A stretch of 64,000 nucleotides of DNA. Source: Oceanibacterium hippocampi (lineage in GTDB: Bacteria > Pseudomonadota > Alphaproteobacteria > Sneathiellales > Sneathiellaceae). The stretch covers positions 620,001 to 684,000 of the forward strand of contig NZ_FWFR01000003.1 in NCBI RefSeq assembly GCF_900172325.1, given 5' to 3'. The notes beneath the pieces are model-generated. The model made no database searches. It was not told the DNA's origin and saw nothing but the letters and a program-made list of their open reading frames with translations. This document shows, one piece after another, positions 15,805 through 27,740 of the stretch. The translations under genes and the position numbers were made by a program. Position 1 is the first letter of the stretch; each line of letters starts with the position of its first letter.

Positions 15805-17495
15805 GCAAGGGCAAGCGTCTGTGTTGCGCGATCTATACGCGCACATCCTCGGACGAGAACCTTGACCAGGCATTCAACTCCCTCCACGCCCAGCGGGAGG
15901 CCTGCGAGGCCTTCATTCGCTCACAGGCCAGCGAAGGCTGGCACTTGCTTTCGGACGGTTACGATGACGGCGGCTTCTCCGGCGGGACGATGGACCGCCC
16001 GGCCCTCAAGCGGCTGCTGGATCAGGTACAGGAGAACCGGATCGACATTGTCGTGGTCTACAAGATCGATCGCCTGACAAGATCGCTGACGGATTTCGCC
16101 CGGATCGTCGAGATATTCGATGCCCAAGATGTCTCCTTCGTCTCGGTAACACAGGCCTTCAACACCACGACCTCGATGGGCCGGCTCACTCTCAACGTGC
16201 TTCTATCCTTTGCCCAGTTCGAGCGTGAGGTCACGGCAGAGCGCATCCGTGACAAGATCGCGGCGTCCAAGAAGAAGGGCATGTGGATGGGCGGCAATGT
16301 TCCGTTGGGCTACCGGGTGGAAAAGAGGAAGCTCCTGATCGAGGAATCGGAAGCCGGGACCGTCCGCTTCCTGTTCCGGCGCTATCTCGAAGTGAAGTCG
16401 CTCCGCAGGCTGGCAGAAGAGATCAATGGCTCAGATAGAGTTATCCGACGAGGGCGCCCGAGGAACGGTATCAGCCACATCACAGACCCCTTCCAGGCCG
16501 GCAGCTTGCGGCACCTGCTTGCCAATCCGATCTATGCCGGCCGGATTCGTCATCGTGACAAGAGCTATGAGGGTGAACATGCGGGCATTATCGATCCCGA
16601 ACTCTTCGAACGGGTTCAGGCACAGCTGAAGGAACAGGCCCCCAGACGGCAGCATGCGACGAACACGAAGGATCTCCATCTGTTGACCGGGATGCTCTTC
16701 GACGAAACCGGTGACCGGCTGACACCGACGCAGTGCCGCAATCATGGCAAACGGTATCGCTACTATGTGTCGAAGCGGATCATCCACCGGGGCAGAGTCG
16801 GGGCCCGGCTCCATAACGGCTGGCGCGTCCGCGCGCAAGATATCGAAACCATCGTCGAAAACACGCTGCTCGAAATCCTCCGGAACCCGAGCCGGCTCCA
16901 TGAATGGTTCAGAGGTCGTCTGAGCGGAGAGAAGGTCCGTCAACTCGCCGCCTCTGCGGCAGCACGATGCAAGGCGTGGCCCGTCGCGTTGCCGGACCGG
17001 AAGCAAGCGCACCTGCGGCGTCTGCTTCGAAGGATCACCCTTCGTCCCGGCTGGATCCGGTTCGAGCTGGACCGGAACTCGCTCCTGGCCTGGCTGATGG
17101 ATGAGCCGCCGGACGCGGAACAGGAGCCATCAATCGTCACGATCGAACAGCCCATGTCCATCCGGCGACACGGCGTCGAAAGCCGGATGATCCTCGCGAA
17201 TGGAACCGCCCCGACCTGCCAGCCCGATGCGGCGCTGATCGACCTGGTCGTTCGAGCCAATCGCTACCTCGGCACGCTGACAGACGGATCTGCGAAGAGC
17301 ATTTCCGAGGTTGCAGAAGAGCATGGCGCGAACGCCTCCGAGGTCAGCCGGCTCCTACCTTTCGCCTTCCTCTCGCCACACCTGGTCGAGGGAATTCTCG
17401 CGGGCACGCAGCCGGCCGGGCTAGGCGCGCAACGCTTGTCGCGCATCGATCTGCCCTGCGACTGGAGCCAGCAGGCAAAGATACTCGGCTTCTGA
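15801..17495 (+). CDS. Large serine recombinase
   Basis: A 564-residue site-specific recombinase. The resolvase catalytic domain (1-150) has the nucleophile region YTRTSSDE (S16 likely) and IVVVYKIDRLTRSLTDFARIV with the conserved Arg; the PF07508-type recombinase domain follows (about 165-290). The zinc-ribbon region normally rich in CxxC motifs is here LTGMLFDETGDRLTPTQCRN, without the paired cysteines. The ATG at 15801 overlaps the DUF2924 stop; an in-frame ATG 27 bp upstream is less likely. About 220 bp beyond its stop lies the 3' end of a tRNA gene, a possible attachment site. Confidence 0.92.
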   Translation: MSKGKRLCCAIYTRTSSDENLDQAFNSLHAQREACEAFIRSQASEGWHLLSDGYDDGGFSGGTMDRPALKRLLDQVQENRIDIVVVYKIDRLTRSLTDFARIVEIFDAQDVSFVSVTQAFNTTTSMGRLTLNVLLSFAQFEREVTAERIRDKIAASKKKGMWMGGNVPLGYRVEKRKLLIEESEAGTVRFLFRRYLEVKSLRRLAEEINGSDRVIRRGRPRNGISHITDPFQAGSLRHLLANPIYAGRIRHRDKSYEGEHAGIIDPELFERVQAQLKEQAPRRQHATNTKDLHLLTGMLFDETGDRLTPTQCRNHGKRYRYYVSKRIIHRGRVGARLHNGWRVRAQDIETIVENTLLEILRNPSRLHEWFRGRLSGEKVRQLAASAAARCKAWPVALPDRKQAHLRRLLRRITLRPGWIRFELDRNSLLAWLMDEPPDAEQEPSIVTIEQPMSIRRHGVESRMILANGTAPTCQPDAALIDLVVRANRYLGTLTDGSAKSISEVAEEHGANASEVSRLLPFAFLSPHLVEGILAGTQPAGLGAQRLSRIDLPCDWSQQAKILGF

Positions 17496-17712
17496 GCGGC
17501 CAAATCGGCCACTATCGCGACGATACGTTACCATCGCCAAGCCAAACACCTGGACGCCGAAACGGGCGAACAGAGACAGATAGCTGGCGTCCACAGAATT
17601 TGAGCAGACTGAGCAGCAAAAGCGTCGCCTGGCACCGAGACGAGCGGATATCCCCCTGAAATCACGGCACTATTCAGAGACCCACAGGAGCCCTTGGTTT
17701 CCTTAAAGAAAG

Positions 17713-17789
17713 TGGTGGGCCCGGCAGGACTCGAACCTGCAACCAGACCGTTATGAGCGGCCGGCTCTAACCAATTGAGCTACAGGCCC
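17713..17789 (-). tRNA. tRNA with CAU anticodon, probably tRNA-Ile2 (lysidine type)
   Basis: A 77-nt cloverleaf including an encoded CCA: acceptor GGGCCTG pairs with CGGGCCC, D-arm AGCTC...GAGC, anticodon loop CTCATAA and T-arm with GGTTCGAGTCC. The CAU anticodon could be elongator Met or Ile2. The acceptor pairs C4-G69 and C5-G68 are those recognised by TilS in E. coli tRNA-Ile2, favouring Ile2. It lies just downstream of rpoD on the same strand. Confidence 0.9.
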
Positions 17790-17855
17790 ACCGGGGCCGG
17801 GCCCGCTCGGGGCGCGACCGTCGTTCGCTATAGCCAATGACGGGGGATCGGTAAA

Positions 17856-17878
17856 GGGCCGACGGCAGCCGCCGGCCC
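17856..17878 (-). terminator. Putative rpoD terminator
   Basis: GGGCCGACGGC and GCCGCCGGCCC form a hairpin with one mismatch just after the rpoD stop, followed on the minus strand by a short TTTA. The U-tract is weak. Confidence 0.45.
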
Positions 17879-17897
17879 GCAACGCCTCGAATGGCGT

Positions 17898-19982
17898 TCA
17901 GGTATCGAGGAAGCTGCGCAGCTTCCGGCTCCGGCTCGGATGCTTCAGCTTGCGGAGCGCCTTCGCCTCGATCTGCCGGATGCGTTCGCGCGTGACCGAG
18001 AACTGCTGGCCGACCTCTTCCAGGGTGTGGTCGGTGTTCATGCCGATGCCGAAACGCATCCGCAGCACCCGTTCCTCGCGTGCGGTCAGCGAGGCGAGCA
18101 CGCGCGTCGTGGTCTCCCGCAGGTTCGACTGGATCGCCGCGTCGAGCGGCAGGACCGCGTTCTTGTCCTCGATGAAATCGCCGAGATGGCTGTCCTCCTC
18201 GTCGCCGATCGGCGTCTCGAGGCTGATCGGCTCCTTGGCGATCTTCAGGACCTTGCGGACCTTCTCGGCCGGCATGCCGAGCTTCTCGGCCAGTTCCTCC
18301 GGCGTCGGCTCGCGGCCGATCTCGTGCAACATCTGGCGCGAGGTGCGGACCAGCTTGTTGATCGTCTCGATCATGTGGACCGGGATGCGGATGGTCCGCG
18401 CCTGGTCGGCGATCGAGCGGGTGATCGCCTGGCGGATCCACCATGTGGCGTAAGTCGAGAACTTGTAGCCACGGCGATACTCGAACTTGTCGACCGCCTT
18501 CATCAGGCCGATGTTGCCTTCCTGGATCAGGTCGAGGAACTGCAGGCCGCGGTTGGTGTATTTCTTGGCGATCGAGATCACCAGCCGGAGATTGGCCTCG
18601 ACCATCTCCTTCTTGGCGCGGCTCGCCTCGCGCTCGCCCTCCTGCACCGTGGAGACGATGCGGCGGAATTCGCCGATCGGCAGGCCGAAGGCCGTCGAGA
18701 CCTCGGCGATGCCGGCGCGCAGCATCTTGATGTCCTTCGCCTCGTTCTTGGTGAAGTCCTTCCAGCCCTTCGACTTGAGCTGGCAGACGCGGCGCAGCCA
18801 GTTCGGGTCGAGCTCGCTGCCGTAATAGTTCTCGAGGAAGACCTCGCGACTGACCTTGTAGTTCTGGGCGAGCCGGAGAAGCTTGCCCTCATAGGCCATC
18901 AGCGCCCGGTTGAGGCCGTAGAGGTCCTCGACCAGCGCCTCGATCCGGTTGTTGTTGAGATGCACGTCTTCCATGAGGTCGACGAGCTCGGCGCGCAGTT
19001 TCTCGTATTTCTTTTCCTGCGCGGCCGGAACCGGCTGATGCTCGAGTGCGAGCTGCAGGCGCTGTTCCTGCAGCTTGTGGAGCTTCATGTAGGTCTTGGC
19101 GATATTGTCGAAGGTCTCGAGCACCCGCGGCTTCAACGCCTCCTCCAGCGCGGCGAGCGAGAGGGAGGCTTCCTCTTCCTCCTCCTCGTCATCCTCGCGA
19201 GTGGCGGTTTCCTCGCCGGAATCGTCGTCGTCGGACGCTTCCGGCGCAGCCTGCTTGGCCCCGCCCGCGCCATTGGCGCCGGCGGCCGGAGCCGTGTCGG
19301 CGCTGTCGTCCGCGGTGGCATCGTCGCCTTCCGCATTCTCGCCCGCCGCGGCGCCATTGCCGTTCGCGGCCGAATTGCCGGCCGCGGCCGCCGCTTCGGG
19401 TCCGCCGCCATAGGTCGCGTCGAGATCGATGATATCACGCAGCAGCGCCGAGCCGTCCAGCAGTCGCTCCCGCCAGTCGATGATCGCGCGGATGGTGAAG
19501 GGGCTCTCGCAGATCGCCCCGATCATCTTCTCGCGCCCGGCCTCGATGCGCTTCGCGATGGCGATCTCGCCCTCGCGCGACAGCAGTTCGACCGAGCCCA
19601 TCTCGCGGAGATACATGCGCACCGGGTCGTCGGTGCGCTCAAGCTCGGTGGCTGCCGGTGCGGCCGGGGCCTCGTCGTCCTTGCTCGCGGCCTCTCCCTT
19701 GGCCTTGCCGTCGCCGCTCGCGTCCTCGACGTTTTCCTCGTTGTCGACGACCGTGATGCCCATCTCGGACAGCAGCGACATCGTGTCCTCGATCTGCTCC
19801 GAGGACATCTGGTCCTGGGGCAGGACCTCGTTCAGTTCGTCGAACGTGACGTAGCCACGCTCCTTCGCCTTCGCGAGCATCTTCTTGACTGCGCCGGCGG
19901 CAGCGGAATCCAGCAACGGGCTGTCGCTGCCCTCTTCGCGGCCTTCGCTCTGCTCTGCGGATTCAGCGGACTTACTTGCCAT
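17898..19982 (-). CDS. rpoD: RNA polymerase primary sigma factor RpoD (sigma-70)
   Basis: A 694-residue housekeeping sigma factor. The N-terminal region 1.1 ([22 protein letters not shown]), region 1.2 ([22 protein letters not shown]), region 2 ([38 protein letters not shown]), region 3 and region 4.2 ([20 protein letters not shown]) are all present. A low-complexity insertion of about 80 residues, Ala/Gly-rich then very acidic, lies at about 192-272 inside the non-conserved region. I use the ATG at 19982 (MASKSAE...); an upstream in-frame start at 20036 would add an unconserved leader. Third gene of a yqeY-dnaG-rpoD run. Confidence 0.97.
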   Translation of the reverse strand: MASKSAESAEQSEGREEGSDSPLLDSAAAGAVKKMLAKAKERGYVTFDELNEVLPQDQMSSEQIEDTMSLLSEMGITVVDNEENVEDASGDGKAKGEAASKDDEAPAAPAATELERTDDPVRMYLREMGSVELLSREGEIAIAKRIEAGREKMIGAICESPFTIRAIIDWRERLLDGSALLRDIIDLDATYGGGPEAAAAAGNSAANGNGAAAGENAEGDDATADDSADTAPAAGANGAGGAKQAAPEASDDDDSGEETATREDDEEEEEEASLSLAALEEALKPRVLETFDNIAKTYMKLHKLQEQRLQLALEHQPVPAAQEKKYEKLRAELVDLMEDVHLNNNRIEALVEDLYGLNRALMAYEGKLLRLAQNYKVSREVFLENYYGSELDPNWLRRVCQLKSKGWKDFTKNEAKDIKMLRAGIAEVSTAFGLPIGEFRRIVSTVQEGEREASRAKKEMVEANLRLVISIAKKYTNRGLQFLDLIQEGNIGLMKAVDKFEYRRGYKFSTYATWWIRQAITRSIADQARTIRIPVHMIETINKLVRTSRQMLHEIGREPTPEELAEKLGMPAEKVRKVLKIAKEPISLETPIGDEEDSHLGDFIEDKNAVLPLDAAIQSNLRETTTRVLASLTAREERVLRMRFGIGMNTDHTLEEVGQQFSVTRERIRQIEAKALRKLKHPSRSRKLRSFLDT

Positions 19983-20063
19983 GCAACCGTTACTCCTGCG
20001 ATAGACGATAGGAGCCGGCCACGCGACGCCGACCAACGCCGCGACCTCAGGCTCCCAAACGTT

Positions 20064-21932
20064 CTAAGGTCGTTCCTCGCGCCCGGAGGCGCGCCCAAAT
20101 CCTTCCAGTTCCGCCTCGCTTCCCTCGGCGGCTTCGAGGCGACGCTTGACCGCCAGAAAACGCCCCAGGGTCTCGTCGGTCATGTTTTCGGCGAGTTCCG
20201 CCTCGGCCACCCGCAACTCCGCGAGCAACCCATCACGCCGGTGCCTGGCCAGAACATGTTTCCAGCCGCGTTCCGCGTCATCCAGATGGGCCTCTGCCAT
20301 GGCGAACCATTCGACCGCCCCCAATTCTCCCCCGAGCAGTCTCTTCGCGATCGTATCGTGACCGCCAACAGCTAGTTGGCTCTTTAGCTTTTGGCTGTCA
20401 AGCCCTGGACAGAAAGAGGCGATATCTATTATCCCCACACGCAGCCTGTCAAGTTCAGGTCGCTCGAACTCGATCTCGGCCAGTTCCTCCAGGTAGCGCT
20501 CGATCAGTTCCGGATGGGTCAGCAGGGTTGCCAGAAGCTGCACCTCGCGACGGGCGCCGGTTTCCGGCATGCGGGTCGGGCCGAGCCCCGGCCGCGGCCG
20601 CGGCCGTTCCGCGCCGCGACGATAGTCGCCCTGACCGCCCCGGTCACGCCGGTCGGACTGGCGGCGCCAGTCGAAAGCCTCGGACAGACGGCGGCGGAAC
20701 TCCTCCTGATAATAGCCCTGGACGGTGGCATCGCGGATCGACCCGGCGAGCTGGAACAGCTCCTGGCGCAACGCCGCCCGTCGCTCCGGGGTATCGAGAT
20801 CGCGGTCGCCGGTCGCCTTCCGCCAGAGCAGCTCGGCAAAGGGCAGCGCCGCGTCGAGCACCGCCTGCATTGCCGGCGGGCCGCCGGCGCGGATCAGGTC
20901 ATCCGGGTCCTGGCCCTCCGGCAGGATCGCGAAGCGCAGCGAATGGCCCGGCTTCAGCAGCGGCAGCGCGCGCTCCGCCGTCCGCACCGCCGCATTCAGG
21001 CCCGCCTGATCGCCGTCGAGGCAGATGATCGGCTCCGGCGCCATGCGCCAGAGCAGTTCGATCTGCTCCTCGGTGACCGCCGTGCCGAGCGGCGCGACTG
21101 CATGTGCGAAGCCGGCCTGCGACAGGGCGATCACGTCCATGTAGCCCTCGGCGACCAGGACCGTGCCGGCTGCCCGCACCGCCTCGCGCGCGCCGGCGAG
21201 ATTGTAGAGCGCGCGGCCCTTGTGGAAGAGCGGCGTCTCGGGCGAGTTCAGGTATTTCGCCCGGGCCTCGCCGAGCGCCCGGCCGCCGAAGGCGATGACC
21301 CGTCCCTGGCGGTCGGTGATCGGAAAGATCAGGCGGTCGCGAAAGCGATCGAAGGCTTCCCCGCCGCCCTCGGGGCGGGCGATCAGGCCGGCCTCGACCA
21401 TCTGCTCCTCGGTGATGTTCCGGGCCGCCAGCGCCTCGGCCAGCGCCCGCCGCCGGCCCGGCGCGAGACCGAGACGGAACCGCGCGATACTGGCCTGCCC
21501 GACGCCGCGCCCGGACAGATAATCGCGCGCACGGCCGCCGGCCTCGCCCTTCAACTGGCTTTCGAACCAGGCGGCCGCGGCCTCCAGAACCTCGTGCAGG
21601 CCCGCCGCTTTCTCGCGACGCGCATGGGCTTCCGGGCTCTCTTCCGGGACCGTCATGCCGGCATCGGCGGCCAGCTGTCGAACCGCCTCGATAAAGCTCA
21701 GGCCGTCCTGCTCGCGCAGGAAGTCGAGCGCATCGCCATGCACGCCGCAGCCGAAGCAGTGGTAGAAGCCGCGTTCCTCGTTGACGCCGAACGATGGCGA
21801 TTTCTCGTTATGGAATGGACAGAGTCCGACCATCCGGCGGCCCTGGCGGATCAGCTTCACCCGCCGGCCGACGATCGCGGTGATCGAGGTCCGTTCCCTG
21901 AGTTCGTCGAGGAATGAGGCCGGTACAGACAT
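20064..21932 (-). CDS. dnaG: DNA primase DnaG
   Basis: A 622-residue primase that makes RNA primers at the replication fork. The N-terminal CHC2 zinc-binding domain is intact (C38, H41, C59, C62), the Toprim core is visible (VLVAEGYMDVIAL; ICLDGDQAGLNA) and the C-terminal helicase-interacting part is helical with a Arg/Gly-rich linker (about 415-450). It lies 78 bp after yqeY and 81 bp before rpoD on the same strand, the macromolecular-synthesis arrangement conserved in many bacteria. Confidence 0.97.
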   Translation of the reverse strand: MSVPASFLDELRERTSITAIVGRRVKLIRQGRRMVGLCPFHNEKSPSFGVNEERGFYHCFGCGVHGDALDFLREQDGLSFIEAVRQLAADAGMTVPEESPEAHARREKAAGLHEVLEAAAAWFESQLKGEAGGRARDYLSGRGVGQASIARFRLGLAPGRRRALAEALAARNITEEQMVEAGLIARPEGGGEAFDRFRDRLIFPITDRQGRVIAFGGRALGEARAKYLNSPETPLFHKGRALYNLAGAREAVRAAGTVLVAEGYMDVIALSQAGFAHAVAPLGTAVTEEQIELLWRMAPEPIICLDGDQAGLNAAVRTAERALPLLKPGHSLRFAILPEGQDPDDLIRAGGPPAMQAVLDAALPFAELLWRKATGDRDLDTPERRAALRQELFQLAGSIRDATVQGYYQEEFRRRLSEAFDWRRQSDRRDRGGQGDYRRGAERPRPRPGLGPTRMPETGARREVQLLATLLTHPELIERYLEELAEIEFERPELDRLRVGIIDIASFCPGLDSQKLKSQLAVGGHDTIAKRLLGGELGAVEWFAMAEAHLDDAERGWKHVLARHRRDGLLAELRVAEAELAENMTDETLGRFLAVKRRLEAAEGSEAELEGFGRASGREERP

Positions 21933-22010
21933 CAGTGCGTCGATCTCTCCCGCCGTGGCGCGCGCCGTTCATGCTTCCCCGGCCCGCCGGGGTCGACCGG
22001 CCGATGTGCC

Positions 22011-22478
22011 CTACTCGGCCTGGGCGGCAAGCTCCGACTTCACCCGGGCGCTGGCCGTCCCGAAGTCCATGCGGCCCGGATAGCGGGATTTCAGGACCGC
22101 CATCGTGCGCCCCATGTCCTTGAGGCCGGCGGCGCCAATCTCGGCAATCGCCTCGCGGATCGCGGCGACGACCTCCTCCTCCGTGAGCTGCGTGGGCAGG
22201 AAATCCTCGATGATCGAGATTTCCTCCTGCTCGGCTTCGGCCAGGTCGATTCGCCCGCCCTGTTCGTAGGCGGCGATCGATTCGCGGCGCTGGCGGATCA
22301 TCGTCGCCAGCATGCGCAGGACCTCGTCGTCGGAAATGCCGTTCGAATCGCCCTCCGACCGCTTGGCGATATCGCGATCCTTGAGGGTCGCGATGATCAG
22401 CCGAAGCGTCGATACGCGGCGCGCATTCTTTGCCCGCATCGCGTCTTTCAGGCTTTCGCTCAGTCGTTCTCGCAGCAT
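22011..22478 (-). CDS. GatB/YqeY domain protein
   Basis: A 155-residue YqeY family protein, all helical, related to the tRNA-binding tail domain of the GatB amidotransferase subunit. Conserved text includes LRERLSESLKDAMRAK, RVSTLRLIIATLKDRDI and the C-terminal DMGRTMAVLKSRYPGRMD. The start at 22478 matches the family's normal N-terminus; the frame is open further upstream. First gene of the yqeY-dnaG-rpoD run and divergent from carA. Exact function is unknown; a tRNA-related role is supposed. Confidence 0.92.
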   Translation of the reverse strand: MLRERLSESLKDAMRAKNARRVSTLRLIIATLKDRDIAKRSEGDSNGISDDEVLRMLATMIRQRRESIAAYEQGGRIDLAEAEQEEISIIEDFLPTQLTEEEVVAAIREAIAEIGAAGLKDMGRTMAVLKSRYPGRMDFGTASARVKSELAAQAE

Positions 22479-22597
22479 CGAGCACCACTTGTAGACCTTG
22501 AACAAGCCGACATCATACTGCAACCGGGCCGGCTTGGCAAACGCCGATACAGAACTAAGTCTTTGAAATAACAGGATTAATTCAGACAGGAGAAGGG

Positions 22598-22626
22598 TTG
22601 ACGACGGCATGCTATTTGCTTATCGT
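22598..22626 (+). promoter_or_regulatory. Candidate carAB promoter
   Basis: TTGACG (22598-22603), 17 bp, then TATCGT (22621-22626), about 105 bp upstream of the carA ATG, in the 250-bp divergent gap between yqeY and carA. No attenuator or riboswitch is apparent in the short leader. Confidence 0.4.
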
Positions 22627-22729
22627 CCGGCCCGTCGAACCGGTTGGAACTCAAGCGCCGGGCCCGGAAAACCGCTCCGGCGGTCTGTATTCGCGCGGGG
22701 CCCGCGCCGCACCCAGGAGACCCTGTAAG

Positions 22730-23900
<1,171 letters not shown>

Positions 23901-23908
<8 letters not shown>

Positions 23909-26900
23909 GCGCGACGACATCAAGTCGATCATGATCATCGGCGCCGGGCCGATCGTGATCGGCCAGGCCTGCGAGTTCGACTATTCGGGCACCCAGGCCT
24001 GCCAGGCGCTGCGCGCCGAGGGTTACCGGATCATCCTGGTGAACTCGAACCCGGCGACGATCATGACCGATCCGGAGATCGCCGACGCGACCTATGTCGA
24101 GCCGATCGTGCCGGATGTCATCGAGAGCATCATCGCCAAGGAACGGCCGGACGCGATCCTGCCGACCATGGGCGGCCAGACGGCCCTCAACGTCGCCCTG
24201 AAGCTGGCCGAGCGCGGCACGCTGGCGAAATACGGCGTCGAGCTGATCGGCGCCCGGCGCGAGGCGATCGAGATGGCCGAGGATCGTGGCCTGTTCCGTG
24301 CCGCGATGGACCGGATCGGCCTCGAAAGCCCGCGGAGCCGGGTCGTGCACGACCAGAACGAGGCACGCGAGGCGCTGGCGGATGTCGGGCTTCCTGCGAT
24401 CATCCGGCCGTCCTACACGCTGGGCGGCACCGGCGGCGGCATTGCCTACAACCGCGAGGAATACGAGCAGATCATCGCCTCCGGCCTCGACGCCTCGCCG
24501 GTCAACGAGGTGCTGGTCGAGGAATCCGTCCTCGGCTGGAAAGAGTTCGAAATGGAGGTCGTCCGCGACAAGGCGGACAACTGCATCATCATCTGCTCGA
24601 TCGAGAACATCGACCCGATGGGCGTGCATACGGGCGATTCGATCACCGTCGCCCCGGCCCTGACACTGACCGACAAGGAATACCAGCTCATGCGCAACGC
24701 CTCGATGGCGGTGTTGCGCGAGATCGGCGTCGAGACCGGCGGCTCGAACGTCCAGTTCGCCGTCAACCCGGTCGACGGACGGCTGGTCGTGATCGAGATG
24801 AACCCGCGGGTCTCGCGGTCGAGCGCGCTGGCCTCGAAGGCGACCGGCTTCCCGATCGCCAAGGTCGCCGCGAAGCTTGCGGTGGGCTACACCCTCGACG
24901 AGCTCGACAACGACATCACCGGGGTCACGCCCGCATCGTTCGAGCCGACCATCGATTACGTCGTGACCAAGGTGCCGCGGTTCACCTTCGAGAAATTCCA
25001 GGGCACCGACGCGCTGCTGACGACGGCGATGAAATCGGTCGGCGAGGCGATGGCGGTCGGCCGGAATTTCGCCGAGTCGCTGCAGAAGGCGCTGCGCTCG
25101 CTGGAAACCGGGCTGACCGGCCTCGACCCGGTCGAGATCCCGAAGACCGGCGAGAAACTGGAGAAGCCGGAGATCGTCGCCGCGCTCAGCCGCCCGACCG
25201 ACTACCGGATCCGGACCATCGCGCAAGCCTTCCGCGAGGGCCTGACGGTCGCCGAGATCCACGACGCCTGCCGCTACGACCCGTGGTTCCTGCGCGAGAT
25301 CGAGAAGATCGTCGATGCCGAACGCGGCGTTACCGCAAACGGCCTGCCGGCCGATCGCGAAGGCTTCGCGCGCCTGAAGCGGCTCGGCTTCGGCGATGCC
25401 CGCCTGGCCCAGCTTGCCGGCCTCGAGGAACCCGAGGTGACGGCGCGGCGGCTCGACCTGGACCTGCGACCGGTCTTCAAGCGGATCGACACCTGCGCCG
25501 GCGAATTCCCGTCGCGCACGCCCTACATGTATTCGACCTACGAGGCGACGGATACCGACAACGGCGAATGCGAGGCCGAGCCCACCGACCGCCAGAAGAT
25601 CGTCATCCTCGGCGGCGGCCCGAACCGGATCGGCCAGGGTATCGAGTTCGACTATTGCTGCGTCCATGCCGCCTACGCGCTCAGCGAGGCCGGCTACGAG
25701 ACCATCATGGTCAACTGCAACCCGGAAACGGTCTCGACCGACTATGACACCTCCGACCGGCTCTATTTCGAGCCGCTGACCGTCGAGACGGTGCTCGATA
25801 TCATCCGCCTCGAGCAATCCCGGGGCGAGCTGCTGGGCGTGGTCGTCCAGTTCGGCGGTCAGACGCCGCTCAGGCTGGCGGCCGGCCTCGAGGCCGCGAA
25901 CGTGCCGATCCTCGGCACCGCGCCCGATGCGATCGACCTCGCCGAGGATCGCGAACGCTTCCAGCAACTGCTGGAACGAATCGGCCTTCGCCAGCCGCCG
26001 AACGGCATCGCGCGCGCGCTCGAGGACGCCCATGAAACGGCCCGGAAGATCGGCTTCCCGGTGGTCGTCCGGCCGTCCTACGTGCTGGGCGGTCGGGCCA
26101 TGGAGATCGTCCGCGACGCCCAGAGCCTCGATCGCTACATGCGCGAGGCCGTGCAGGTCTCTGGCAAGAACCCGGTACTGGTCGACGGCTATCTGCAGAA
26201 CGCGATCGAAGTCGACGTAGATTGCCTGTCCGACGGCGAGACGGCGTTCGTCGCCGGGATCATGGAGCATATCGAAGAGGCCGGCATCCATTCGGGCGAT
26301 TCCGCCTGCGTCCTGCCGCCGCACACGCTGTCGCCGGAAACGCTCGCCGAGATCACCAAGCAGACGGAGACGCTCGCCCGTTCGCTGAACGTCGTCGGCC
26401 TGATGAACGTGCAATATGCCATCCAGAAGGGCGAGGTCTTCATCCTCGAGGTCAATCCGCGCGCCAGCCGGACCGTGCCCTTCGTCGCCAAGGCGATCGC
26501 GATCCCGATCGCCAAGATCGCCGCGCGCCTGATGGCGGGCGAGAAGCTCGCAAGTTTCGGCCTCGAGAAGCGGCCACAGCGCCATATCGCCGTGAAGGAG
26601 GCCGTCTTCCCATTCGCCCGCTTCCCCGGCGTCGACACCATTCTCGGACCGGAGATGCGTTCGACCGGCGAGGTCATGGGCATCGATACCGATTTCGGCA
26701 GCGCCTTCCTGAAGTCGCAGCTTGCCGCGGGCGTCGTGCTGCCGCAGGACGGCCGGGTCTTCATCTCGGTGCGCGACGACGACAAGCCGGCGATGGCCGA
26801 TGCGGCCCGCCGCCTGGTCGAGCTCGGCTTCCGGATCGTCAGCACCGCGGGCACCGCCGGCTACCTGCGCGAACACGGGATCGCCGTCGAACAGGTCAAC

Positions 26901-27143
26901 AAGGTGCTCGAGGGCCGTCCGCATATCGTCGACGCGATGAAGAACGGCGAGATCGCGCTGGTTTTCAACACCACCGAGGGCTCGCAGGCGCTTCAGGACA
27001 GTTTCACGCTCCGCCGCACCGCGCTGACCAGCCGCATTCCCTACTACACGACGGTGGCGGGATCGCTTGCGGCCGTCGAGGCTTTGGCCCGTCTGTCGCG
27101 CGGCACCCTTGATGTCTCGTCCCTTCAATCCTACTCTAAATAA
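23901..27143 (+). CDS. carB: Carbamoyl-phosphate synthase large subunit
   Basis: A 1080-residue synthase with two homologous ATP-grasp halves (N-terminal half, about 1-400, opening [21 protein letters not shown]-terminal half from about 555, opening [19 protein letters not shown]), an oligomerisation region between them, and a C-terminal methylglyoxal-synthase-like allosteric domain (about 935-1070). Length is standard. It couples to carA by an 8-bp overlap; the complex is cytoplasmic. The opposite strand has an equally long open frame, a high-GC shadow. Confidence 0.98.
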
Positions 27144-27224
27144 CCAATTCCCCGAGAACGTCGGATAGTCCCCGTAGTGACGATCGCCGTTGCTGCTCCG
27201 GGAGACTTAGTATGGATGGGACGT

Positions 27225-27698
27225 ATGGAGCGAATACCGATTACGCCGCATGGCTACAAGCGCCTCGAGGCCGAACTCCGTCAGCTCAAGACGGTTGAGC
27301 GACAACAGGTGATCCGTGCGATCTCGGAAGCTCGCGAGCATGGCGACCTTTCCGAGAACGCGGAATACCACGCCGCGAAGGAACGCCAGGGCATGATCGA
27401 GGCCCGGGTGATGGAGCTCGAGGACAAGCTTGGGCGCGCCGAGATCATCGACGTCAGCGAACTGTCCGGTTCGCGCGTCAAGTTCGGCGCGACCGTCCTG
27501 CTTGTCGACGAGGATACCGACGAGGAGATCACCTACCAGATCGTCGGTGCCGACGAGGCCGATATCCGCAACGGCCTGCTGTCCGTCACGGCGCCGCTCG
27601 CGCGCGCGCTGATCGGCAAGGAGGCGGGGGACTCCGTCGAAGTCATCACGCCTGGCGGCCAGTCCGCCTATGAAATCCTGAAGGTCAGCTTCAACTGA
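27225..27698 (+). CDS. greA: Transcription elongation factor GreA
   Basis: A 157-residue Gre factor that rescues backtracked RNA polymerase by stimulating transcript cleavage. The N-terminal coiled coil carries the acidic tip ([19 protein letters not shown]), and the C-terminal FKBP-like domain has [27 protein letters not shown] choose the ATG at 27225 ([18 protein letters not shown]) because it matches the family's N-terminus; the frame is open upstream. 81 bp downstream of carB and possibly co-transcribed. Confidence 0.96.
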   Translation: MERIPITPHGYKRLEAELRQLKTVERQQVIRAISEAREHGDLSENAEYHAAKERQGMIEARVMELEDKLGRAEIIDVSELSGSRVKFGATVLLVDEDTDEEITYQIVGADEADIRNGLLSVTAPLARALIGKEAGDSVEVITPGGQSAYEILKVSFN

Positions 27699-27711
27699 AG
27701 CACGCGGCCAC

Positions 27712-27737
27712 GCGGCCGGCATGTCATTGCCGGCCGC
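27712..27737. terminator. Hairpin between convergent greA and propionyl-CoA synthetase genes
   Basis: GCGGCCGGCA and TGCCGGCCGC pair perfectly around a 6-nt loop. It lacks a U-run on either strand but is placed between two converging genes. Confidence 0.5.
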
Positions 27738-27740
27738 GGC

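Larger units (their letters stand above)
15038..17712 (+). mobile_element. Putative integrative module (DUF3489-DUF2924-serine recombinase) at a tRNA 3' end
   Basis: Three coupled genes plus 217 bp of non-coding DNA abut the CCA end of the tRNA at 17713. The non-coding tail (17496-17712) has a small hairpin (GGCC-aaatc-GGCC) and nothing else recognised. No second copy of the tRNA 3' end was seen in the window, so the other boundary of the element, and whether the IS-rich segment to the left belongs to it, is unknown. Confidence 0.45.

Noticed and set aside
17940-20375. Plus-strand frame of about 800 codons opposite rpoD and the end of dnaG
   Set aside because: Antisense shadow spanning two well-recognised genes; no motif or ribosome-binding site.
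20391-21917. Plus-strand frame of about 500 codons opposite dnaG
   Set aside because: Shadow of dnaG with low-complexity Arg-rich translation.
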